Of a DNA stretch of 64,000 nucleotides, positions 58,213-64,000 are shown one piece after another. The stretch lies in the NCBI GenBank assembly GCA_044227325.1, contig JBGAFI010000016.1, positions 47,695 through 111,694 on the forward strand. Direction: 5' to 3'. This stretch comes from PFJX01 sp044227325 (GTDB lineage: Bacteria > Pseudomonadota > Gammaproteobacteria > Burkholderiales > Thiobacillaceae). How positions within the stretch are numbered: the stretch's first letter is position 1; each line of letters begins with the position of its first letter. The notes beneath the pieces were generated by a model. That model saw only the letters and a list, made by a program, of their open reading frames with translations. It did not search any database and had not been told where the DNA came from. The position numbers and the translations under genes are program-made.

Positions 58213-58452
58213 ATGAGCGATTACCTGCCCATTCCCTGCGCCGAGCACGAAAAGCTGGAGTTAGCCGTGCTACGCCGGCAAACCCTATTGCTCGAATACC
58301 GCGATGCGGACGGCGCGCTCCGCAGCCTGAGCGTTCTCCCCACGGATGTGAGCACGCGGGAAGGGGCCGAGTGGCTCAGCTTCCGGGACCAGAACGGCCG
58401 GGATGCGGTGATCCGGCTCGACTGGATCGTTTCCGCCCGGCCGACCGCGTAA
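58213..58452 (+). CDS. Rof-like protein (Rho-binding antiterminator family)
   Basis: A 79-residue protein. Its start YLPIPCAEHEKLELAVLRRQTL and the end AVIRLDWIVSARPT fit the Rof/YaeO family (Y-x-P-I-x-C...L-E-L-A and I-R-L-D-x-I). Rof in E. coli binds Rho and inhibits termination. The middle is a small beta barrel (LLLEYRDADGALRSLSVLP). ATG 58213 follows sppA by 21 bases. The assignment rests on two short motifs and the total length, so it is moderately sure. Confidence 0.65.
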   Translation: MSDYLPIPCAEHEKLELAVLRRQTLLLEYRDADGALRSLSVLPTDVSTREGAEWLSFRDQNGRDAVIRLDWIVSARPTA

Positions 58453-58476
58453 GCATTGTCGCGGGAGGTCTGATTG

Positions 58477-58562
58477 GCGGCCATCGCGAGGGGCGTTGCG
58501 CGTCATCGCCCGTTCGTTCCGCGTGCCTGACGGATGGTCGCGCCTCCCTTGCGATGACCATT
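58477..58562. repeat. inverted-repeat element (family 3)
   Basis: GGCCATCGCGAGGGGCG pairs imperfectly with CGCGCCTCCCTTGCGATGACC across the element. It has the same inner pattern as 8354-8458 and fills the gap between the Rof-like gene and the phasin terminator. Confidence 0.6.
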
Positions 58563-58604
58563 GCGCATCTATCCGCCGCCCCCTAACCGACTTTCCCGCG
58601 CACA

Positions 58605-58643
58605 AATAAAAAGCGCCCGCTCGGCCAGAGGCCTCGCGGGCGC
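58605..58643 (-). terminator. terminator of the phasin gene
   Basis: On the minus strand GCGCCCGC and GCGGGCGC form a stem around a 15-base loop that itself can pair (GAGGCCTC), followed by TTTTTATTTG. It lies 19 bases after the phasin stop. Confidence 0.85.
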
Positions 58644-58661
58644 CGAAGGAGCACGTGTGGA

Positions 58662-59036
58662 TTAGACAGCGACCTTGATCAGGCTGGCGGCGCTGGTGGC
58701 CTGTTCCTTGGCCAGCTTGACGCCTTCCTGGAACATGGCGCCGTATTCGGTGCCGGACTGGTTGGCGAAGGCCATGCCTTCACGCACGGCGGCGATGTTC
58801 TTCTCACCGCATTCGCGCATCAGGGCGGTCTGGCCGGCGATCAGATCCTGGTAGCCTTTGGCCTTGGTCATCAGTTCCAGGCCACGGGCGCTGGCGTCCA
58901 TGTAGAAGGCGGCCAGGTCGGCCTGGTATTGGAACAGCTTCTCGAAAGTGCGCTGGTTCAGTTCGCCTATCTTGCGGGCGGACTCCATGGCGGTTTCGGT
59001 GGACTTCTCGATCATTTCAATCATCTCTTTTTGCAT
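58662..59036 (-). CDS. phasin family protein
   Basis: A 124-residue amphipathic helical protein of the phasin family that coats polyhydroxyalkanoate granules. Characteristic are MIEKSTETAMESARKIGELNQRTFEKLFQYQADLAAFYMDASARGLELM and the C-terminal FQEGVKLAKEQATSAASLIK. GGAGAAACACC precedes ATG 59036. The promoter and an operator pair lie about 40-95 bases upstream, and a strong terminator follows, so it is a single-gene unit. PhaR, encoded next, probably represses it until granules titrate the repressor away. Confidence 0.92.
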   Translation of the reverse strand: MQKEMIEMIEKSTETAMESARKIGELNQRTFEKLFQYQADLAAFYMDASARGLELMTKAKGYQDLIAGQTALMRECGEKNIAAVREGMAFANQSGTEYGAMFQEGVKLAKEQATSAASLIKVAV

Positions 59037-59074
59037 GGTGTTTCTCCTAAGTGACAAGGTTGGGATCCGGTCGA

Positions 59075-59132
59075 TTTGTGCAATGCACAAATGTTGCGGT
59101 GCACAATATCGAAATCAAACCCGTCCTGTCAA
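59075..59132 (-). promoter_or_regulatory. phasin promoter with paired PhaR-type operators
   Basis: On the minus strand a -35 TTGACA (59132-59127) and a -10 TATTGT (59108-59103) are 18 bases apart. Over and just downstream of the -10 lie TGTTGCGGTGCACAA (59092-59106) and the perfect 17-base palindrome TTTGTGCAATGCACAAA (59075-59091). The same two motifs recur at 61706-61750. Their position would let a bound repressor block the polymerase. Confidence 0.75.
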
Positions 59133-59168
59133 CACCCGAGACAAAAAAATTTGAATTTTTTTAAAGCG

Positions 59169-59636
59169 TCAGGATTTGTCGGCGTTCTTGTCGTCGGCCG
59201 CCGATCGGCGCGAGAGTTCTTCCATGTCCTTCCAGAAGCCCATGTTCTGCTGGCCGAGCTTCATCCAGAACTCCATGGGATTGCCGCCCCACACGCCCTG
59301 CATCTGCTCGGTGAACATGCGCTGCTGCTTCACGAACAGGTCCAGGCTCTGGTCGAGGAAGGTGGTGAACGCGGCCTGCGCGGTATCGCCATAGAAGCGG
59401 ATGAAGCGCTCCAGCATGGCGGAGGTGAACATGGGGGCGCCGCCGGCCTCCTGTTCCATGATGATCTGCAGCAGGATGCCGCGGGTGATGTCGTCCTCGG
59501 TCTGGGAGTCCAGCACCTTGAACGGGATGGCTCGCATGACCAGATCACGTACCTCGGCGAGCGTGATGTAACGGCTCTCCTCCGTGTCGTAGAGGCGCCG
59601 GTTGGGATACTTCTTGATCAGGCGTTCGGTCGTCAT
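59169..59636 (-). CDS. phaR: polyhydroxyalkanoate synthesis repressor PhaR
   Basis: A 155-residue regulator. The PHB/PHA accumulation regulator DNA-binding domain is RLIKKYPNRRLYDTEESRYITLAEVRDLV at the N-terminus, followed by the PHB accumulation domain (TRGILLQIIMEQEAGGAPMFTSAMLERFIRFYGD). In known systems PhaR binds both DNA and PHA granules, repressing phasin and PHA genes when no granules are present. The gene lies between phasin and phaB on the same strand. Candidate operators are seen at 59075-59106 and 61706-61750. Confidence 0.96.
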   Translation of the reverse strand: MTTERLIKKYPNRRLYDTEESRYITLAEVRDLVMRAIPFKVLDSQTEDDITRGILLQIIMEQEAGGAPMFTSAMLERFIRFYGDTAQAAFTTFLDQSLDLFVKQQRMFTEQMQGVWGGNPMEFWMKLGQQNMGFWKDMEELSRRSAADDKNADKS

Positions 59637-59650
59637 GGTATTGCCTATGC

Positions 59651-59681
59651 GAAAAATTGGCCGGCGGGAGGCCCCGCCGGC
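59651..59681 (-). terminator. terminator after phaB
   Basis: On the minus strand GCCGGCGGG and CCCGCCGGC form a 9-base stem followed by CAATTTTTC, 18 bases after the phaB stop. It separates phaAB from phaR. Confidence 0.8.
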
Positions 59682-59699
59682 GTGGTCTGGCCTAAAACG

Positions 59700-60446
59700 T
59701 CAACACATGTGTTGACCGCCGTTGGCGGCGATGTTGGCGCCGGTGATGAAGGCGCCGTCCTCGGAAGCCAGGAAGGTCACCAGGGCGGCGATTTCCTCGG
59801 GCTTGCCCAGGCGGCCCACGGGAATCTGCGCGACGATCTGGTTGCGCACATCCTCGGGGATGGCCATGACCATGTCCGTGCCGATGTAGCCGGGGGAGAT
59901 GGAGTTGACCGTGATGCCCTTCTTCGCGGTTTCCTGGGCCAGGGACATGGTGAAACCATGCATGCCGGCTTTCGCGGCGGCGTAGTTGCTCTGGCCGAAC
60001 TGGCCCTTCTGGCCGTTGATGGAGGAGATGTTGATCACTCGGCCCCAGCTCTTGTTCAGCATGCCGTCGATGAACTGCTTGGTGACGTTGAACACCGAGT
60101 CCAGATTCACGGTCAGCACCGCGTTCCACTGGTCCGGGACCATCTTGCGGAAGGTGCCGTCCTTGGTGATGCCGGCGTTGTTGACCAGCACATCGACGCC
60201 GCCGAAGTCGGCGTTGAGTTTCTCGCCCATGGCCTTGCACTCGTCGAAACTGGACACGTCGCACTTGACGATGGCCATGTCGAAGCCGGCGTCGGCCATC
60301 TTCTTCTTCCACTCGGTGGCCTGGGCCTCATCCATGTAGGTGGACACCACCTTGCAGCCGGCCTGGGCCAGCTTGATGCAGATCGCGCTGCCGATGCCGC
60401 CGGTACCGCCGGTGACCAGGGCTACTTTTCCATTCAATCCACTCAT
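59700..60446 (-). CDS. phaB: acetoacetyl-CoA reductase
   Basis: A 248-residue short-chain dehydrogenase that reduces acetoacetyl-CoA to (R)-3-hydroxybutyryl-CoA, the monomer for polyhydroxybutyrate, using NADPH. The cofactor site is VTGGTGGIGSAICIKL, NNAGITKD is present, and the catalytic Ser, Tyr and Lys are in INISSINGQKGQFGQSNYAAAKAG. Its end is AFITGANIAANGGQHM, typical of PhaB. The gene follows the thiolase by 16 bases, forming a phaA-phaB operon. Confidence 0.96.
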   Translation of the reverse strand: MSGLNGKVALVTGGTGGIGSAICIKLAQAGCKVVSTYMDEAQATEWKKKMADAGFDMAIVKCDVSSFDECKAMGEKLNADFGGVDVLVNNAGITKDGTFRKMVPDQWNAVLTVNLDSVFNVTKQFIDGMLNKSWGRVINISSINGQKGQFGQSNYAAAKAGMHGFTMSLAQETAKKGITVNSISPGYIGTDMVMAIPEDVRNQIVAQIPVGRLGKPEEIAALVTFLASEDGAFITGANIAANGGQHMC

Positions 60447-60462
60447 TGCGTGTTCCTTTTTC

Positions 60463-61647
60463 TTAGATGCGTTCAACCGCCAGGGCGACGCCTTGACCAC
60501 CACCGATGCACAGGGTGGCAAGGCCCTTGTTGGCTCCGGTGCGCTGCATGCCGTACAGCAGGGTGACCAGGATGCGGGCGCCGGAGGCGCCGATGGGATG
60601 GCCGATGGAGATGGCGCCACCACTCACGTTCACATTCACCGGGTCGAAGCCGAGTTCCTTGTTGACCGACATGGCCTGGGCCGCGAACGCTTCGTTGGCT
60701 TCGATCATGTCCAGATCCTTCGCGGACCAGCCGGCCCGGTCCAGGCACTTGCGCACGGCGGGAATCGGACCGGTACCCATGATGGCGGGATCCACACCGG
60801 CGCTGCCGAAGGACACCACGCGGGCGATGGGCGTCAGGCCGAGCAGTTTGGCTTGCGCGCCGGACATCACCACCACGCCGGCGGCGCCGTCATTGATGCC
60901 GGAGGCGTTGCCGGCGGTGACCGTGCCGTCCTTCTTGAACGCGGGTTTCAGCTTGCCGAGGGACTCGGCGGTGGTGCCGGCGCGCGGGAACTCGTCCTTG
61001 GCGAATACCAGCGGATCGCCCTTGCGCTGGGGAATCTCGATGGGGATGATCTCCGCGTCGAGGTGCCCCGCCTTTTGGGCGGCTTCGGTGCGCTGCTGGG
61101 ACGTGGCCGCGAACAGATCCTGCTCGGCGCGGCTGAACTCGTACTTCGCGGCGATGTTCTCGGCCGTGATGCCCATGTGGCAATCGTTGAAGGCGCACCA
61201 GAGGCCGTCCTGGATCATGGTATCCACCAGTTCCCAGTTGCCCATGCGCTTGCCGTCGCGAGACTTGGGCAGCACGTGGGGCGACAGGCTCATGTTCTCC
61301 TGGCCGCCGGCGATGACGATGCCGGAGTCGCCGGTCGCGACCGCCTGGGCGGCGAGGTGCACCGCTTTCAGGCCGCTGCCGCATACCTTGTTGATGGTGA
61401 GCGCGGAAACCGTATCCGGCAGACCGCCGGCCAACGCGGCCTGACGCGCTGGGTTTTGGCCCACACCCGCTTGAAGTACCTGACCGAGGATGACCTCGTC
61501 GATCTGCCCAGGCTGCAAATTCGCCCGCGCCAGCAAGGCCCGGATCACATGGGCGCCCAGTTGGCTGGCGGGTATGCCGGCCAGTGAGCCACCGAAGGAT
61601 CCAACGGCGGTGCGACCCGCGGCCACAATGACCACATCGTTAAACAT
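60463..61647 (-). CDS. phaA: acetyl-CoA acetyltransferase (beta-ketothiolase)
   Basis: A 394-residue thiolase that condenses two acetyl-CoA to acetoacetyl-CoA. The nucleophile Cys89 is in INKVCGSGLKAVHLAAQ, the His is in VSGGAISIGHPIGASGAR, and the second Cys is in LATLCIGGGQGVALAVE. CAGGAGACTTCCAT precedes ATG 61647. It starts the minus-strand phaA-phaB unit and is divergent from phaE-phaC, sharing the operator region. It could equally serve acetyl-CoA metabolism generally, but context makes PHA supply the likely role. Confidence 0.95.
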   Translation of the reverse strand: MFNDVVIVAAGRTAVGSFGGSLAGIPASQLGAHVIRALLARANLQPGQIDEVILGQVLQAGVGQNPARQAALAGGLPDTVSALTINKVCGSGLKAVHLAAQAVATGDSGIVIAGGQENMSLSPHVLPKSRDGKRMGNWELVDTMIQDGLWCAFNDCHMGITAENIAAKYEFSRAEQDLFAATSQQRTEAAQKAGHLDAEIIPIEIPQRKGDPLVFAKDEFPRAGTTAESLGKLKPAFKKDGTVTAGNASGINDGAAGVVVMSGAQAKLLGLTPIARVVSFGSAGVDPAIMGTGPIPAVRKCLDRAGWSAKDLDMIEANEAFAAQAMSVNKELGFDPVNVNVSGGAISIGHPIGASGARILVTLLYGMQRTGANKGLATLCIGGGQGVALAVERI

Positions 61648-61705
61648 ATGGAAGTCTCCTGACAAATGAGGAATGCTTCCTCCCCCATTCGAAATTCTAT
61701 AGGGG

Positions 61706-61751
61706 TTTTTGTGCAGTGCACTTGACAATATTTGTTGCGCCGCACAAAAAT
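61706..61751. promoter_or_regulatory. divergent pha control region with paired PhaR-type operators
   Basis: TTGTGCAGTGCACTT (about 61709-61723) and TGTTGCGCCGCACAA (61733-61747) are the two motifs also seen in front of the phasin gene. TTGACA (61722-61727) and AAAAAT (61746-61751), 18 bases apart, could form the phaE promoter with the second operator in its spacer. On the other strand TATAGAAT near 61692-61699 may be the phaA -10. Confidence 0.7.
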
Positions 61752-61789
61752 GGACAGAGTAATCCACATCAACCGTGAAGGAGGGGACC

Positions 61790-62920
61790 GTGGCGAATGC
61801 GAGCAACTTTATGGAAAACTGGATGGAATCCCAGCAGAAGTACTGGAATTCCTGGGCTGAGATGGCACAGCGCGGCATGAAGGTGCCCGAAGCCCCGAAA
61901 AATCCCCTTACCGAAGGCCTCAACCAGTGGTGGCAGGCGGTTTCGCCCATGGCCCCGCCGACCGGCCGCGACATGTTCGATCGCCTGATGGACGTCAGCA
62001 AGGGCTACTACAGCCTGGCCGAACGTTTCATGGGCGGCGCCCAGGCCGGCAAGGATGGCGGCATGGAAGCCATCAACGGCTGGCTCGACGGCATGCAGAA
62101 GATGTGGAGCGACTGGTCCCAGGCGGGCGCTTCCTTCCGTCCCGAATCCCTATTTCCCAACAACCAGTTCAAGGGTCTGACCACGTTCTGGGATCTGCCC
62201 ATGGATACCTGGAACCGGCTCGCGGCCAACGTCATGCCCATGCCCGGCGACTTCACCAAGGCCTTCCAACCCGGCGTCGGCGCCCAGCCCATGCAGGAGC
62301 AGATGAGCAAATTCCTGTCGATTCCGGCGGTGGGTTATACCCGGGAAGCCCAGGAGCAATACCAGGTTCTGGCCCAGCGTCAGATGGATTACATGACCGC
62401 GATGCAGGCCTATCAGGCCGCGTTCGGCAAACTGGGCATGGAAACCACCAAGGGCTTCCAGCAATCGCTCCAGGCGCGCGCCCAGGAAGCCAAGCCCATC
62501 TCCAGCCTGCGCGAGCTGTACGACCAGTGGGTGGAAATGAGCGAAGCGGCCTATGCCGAGTTCGTCATGACCCAGGAATATCAGGCCCTGTACGGCCGCT
62601 TGGTGAACTCGCTGCTGGCGCTCAAGCAGCAGATGGCGCGCATGGTGGACCAGACCCTGGAAGCCATGCACATGCCCACCCACGCCGAGATCAGCACCTT
62701 GCAGTGCCGGCAGCAGGAACTGCGCCGCGACAACCTGAAGCTCAAGAAAGAAATCAAAGGCTTGCAGTCGCAAATTGATGATTTACGTAATGCGATTTTG
62801 AAGGGCGGCATCGCCGACGAGGAAGGCGAGGACGAAGTGAAACCCGCCGCCAAAGCCGCGCCCAAGTCTGCCGCCAAGCCCGCCGCGACCAAGCGCGCCC
62901 CCGCCGCCAAAGCCAAGTAA
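61790..62920 (+). CDS. phaE: class III PHA synthase subunit PhaE
   Basis: A 376-residue accessory subunit needed with PhaC for class III PHA synthase activity. It is mostly helical, with the family block KPISSLRELYDQWVEMSEAAYAEFVMTQEYQALYGRLVNSLL, then a coiled coil (ELRRDNLKLKKEIKGLQSQIDDLRNAI) and a Lys/Ala/Pro-rich tail like histone H1 (AAKAAPKSAAKPAATKRAP), which may contact DNA or granules. GTG 61790 was chosen because AAGGAGGGG lies 5 bases upstream; another GTG at 61775 lies before that ribosome site. phaC follows after 15 bases. Confidence 0.95.
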   Translation: MANASNFMENWMESQQKYWNSWAEMAQRGMKVPEAPKNPLTEGLNQWWQAVSPMAPPTGRDMFDRLMDVSKGYYSLAERFMGGAQAGKDGGMEAINGWLDGMQKMWSDWSQAGASFRPESLFPNNQFKGLTTFWDLPMDTWNRLAANVMPMPGDFTKAFQPGVGAQPMQEQMSKFLSIPAVGYTREAQEQYQVLAQRQMDYMTAMQAYQAAFGKLGMETTKGFQQSLQARAQEAKPISSLRELYDQWVEMSEAAYAEFVMTQEYQALYGRLVNSLLALKQQMARMVDQTLEAMHMPTHAEISTLQCRQQELRRDNLKLKKEIKGLQSQIDDLRNAILKGGIADEEGEDEVKPAAKAAPKSAAKPAATKRAPAAKAK

Positions 62921-62935
62921 ACCAGGAGACCATCC

Positions 62936-64000
62936 ATGCTGCCCTTCGACATGCGCCCCGATGCCGTCATGCAGGAAATCACCGCATACGGCCAGAAGCT
63001 CTCCCACGGCATGAAAAATCTGATGGAAGTCGGCGAGATTTCCTCCGGCGTCACGCCCAAGACCGTGATCCATCAGGAAGACAAGCTGACCCTGTTCCGC
63101 TTCAATCCGCCCGCGGACAAGGTCCAGAACAAGGTGCCCCTGCTCATCGTCTACGCCCTGGTGAACCGGCCCTACATGACCGACATCCAGGAAAACCGCT
63201 CCACCGTGAAGGCCCTGATGGACGCCGGCCAGGATGTCTACCTGGTGGACTGGGGCTACCCGGACCGGGCCGACCGCTACCTGACCCTGGACGACTACAT
63301 CAATGGCTATCTGGACCGGTGCGTGGACGTGATCTGCGAGCGCCACCGGGTGCCCAAGATCAACATCCTCGGCATCTGCCAAGGCGGTACTTTCTCCCTG
63401 TGTTACTCCGCCCTGCATCCGGACAAGGTGAAGAACCTGGTCACCATGGTCACCCCGGTGGACTTCCAGACCCCGGACAACATGCTGTCCCACTGGGTGC
63501 AGCAGATCGACGCCGACCTGGTGGTGGACACCCTGGGCAACGTGCCCGGCGAGATGCTCAACTGGACCTTCCTGAACCTGAAGCCCTACCAGCTCATGGG
63601 CCAGAAGTACCTGGGCCTGCTGGATACCCTGGACGATCCGGAAGCCCTGAAGAACTTCCTGCGTATGGAAAAGTGGATCTTCGATTCCCCCGACCAGGCC
63701 GGCGAGGCCTTCCGCCAGTTCATCAAGGACTTCTACCAGCAGAACAAGCTGCTGAAAGGCGGCCTGGAGATTGGCGAGCCGGTGAGCCTGAAGGACATCA
63801 CCATGCCGGTGCTCAACGTGTTCGCCGAGCAGGACCATCTGGTGCCGCCGGATGCCTCCCGCGCCATGCGCGGCAAGCTGGGCACCAAGGACTACACGGA
63901 ACTCTCCTTCCCCGGCGGCCACATCGGCATCTACGTCAGCGGCAAGGCCCAGAAGACCGTGCCGCCGGCCATCGGCAAGTGGCTGGACGAGCGCAGCTGA
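62936..64000 (+). CDS. phaC: class III PHA synthase catalytic subunit PhaC
   Basis: A 354-residue alpha/beta-hydrolase-fold polymerase that links (R)-3-hydroxyacyl-CoA into polyester at the granule surface. The lipase-like box ILGICQGGTF holds the catalytic Cys148. Asp300 is in FAEQDHLVPP and His329 in FPGGHIGIYVS, completing the triad. VYLVDWGYPDRADRYLTLDDY is the class III conserved block. Length (about 355) is that of the short class III subunit, which needs PhaE. CAGGAG precedes the ATG. The stop codon is the last three bases of the window, so the gene is complete. Confidence 0.97.
   Translation: MLPFDMRPDAVMQEITAYGQKLSHGMKNLMEVGEISSGVTPKTVIHQEDKLTLFRFNPPADKVQNKVPLLIVYALVNRPYMTDIQENRSTVKALMDAGQDVYLVDWGYPDRADRYLTLDDYINGYLDRCVDVICERHRVPKINILGICQGGTFSLCYSALHPDKVKNLVTMVTPVDFQTPDNMLSHWVQQIDADLVVDTLGNVPGEMLNWTFLNLKPYQLMGQKYLGLLDTLDDPEALKNFLRMEKWIFDSPDQAGEAFRQFIKDFYQQNKLLKGGLEIGEPVSLKDITMPVLNVFAEQDHLVPPDASRAMRGKLGTKDYTELSFPGGHIGIYVSGKAQKTVPPAIGKWLDERS

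Overview
The window comes from a high-GC betaproteobacterium, most likely a Rhodocyclales/Nitrosomonadales-type environmental bacterium. The evidence is a class III polyhydroxyalkanoate (PHA) synthase pair (phaE-phaC) with phaR, phasin, phaB and thiolase, a PEP-CTERM protein, a pyruvate dehydrogenase E3 with its own lipoyl domain, NosL-type copper proteins typical of denitrifiers, and MenA. The genus is not decidable from this sequence alone.

Layout. 1-9.1 kb: a truncated MASE1/PAS signalling gene, a DsbA-fold isomerase and a hotdog thioesterase, then an envelope-stress locus made of an ECF sigma/anti-sigma/CpxP-like operon with two exported proteins, divergent from a BaeSR-like two-component pair and a Spy/CpxP-like protein. 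9.1-20.9 kb: housekeeping genes (pyruvate dehydrogenase aceE-aceF-lpdA, leucyl aminopeptidase, cytochrome c, aroC, YdcH, an MFS transporter, and a PEP-CTERM phosphodiester glycosidase). 21.2-28.5 kb: an ECF sigma factor with the C-terminal extension (DUF6596 type) plus a minus-strand run of YciI/DGPF, VOC, SnoaL-VOC, DHFR-like and GFA proteins. A partial YciI duplicate there is split from its parent by a PIN/RHH toxin-antitoxin pair. 28.5-31.5 kb: an AT-rich accessory island with a DUF4365 (PD-(D/E)XK-like) protein and two broken or degenerate LytTR copies.

31.5-38.4 kb: a phospholipid-type cluster resembling E. coli ynbC, ynbD and ynbB, interrupted by about 1.7 kb carrying unrelated exported proteins. 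38.4-41.6 kb: exported proteins of unknown role, including a WG-repeat protein. 42.2-44.9 kb: lysS and prfB, the latter with the classical programmed +1 frameshift. 45-52.6 kb: menA, a BASS-family transporter and an eight-gene ABC/TlpA/TauE/NosL locus likely to handle copper or extracytoplasmic metalloenzyme maturation. 52.6-58.5 kb: a MgtC-like protein, GST, gltX, tRNA-Val, HAD phosphatase, Rieske protein, signal peptidase SppA and a Rof-like protein. 58.6-64 kb: the PHA locus, with matching pairs of inverted-repeat operators in front of the phasin gene and between phaA and phaE.

The most unusual feature is a set of palindromic repeat elements. Family 1 is built from CCCCCTTTGGAAAAGGGGG-type arms in inverted pairs around a variable core. 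It occurs as three locally amplified tandem arrays, each with its own core, and as single copies, one of which forms the start of a lipoprotein reading frame. Family 2 is G/C-rich and has invaded the interdomain linkers of lpdA and of the PAP2/phosphatase gene. Family 3 is a long hairpin of the GTCAT-GCGA type.
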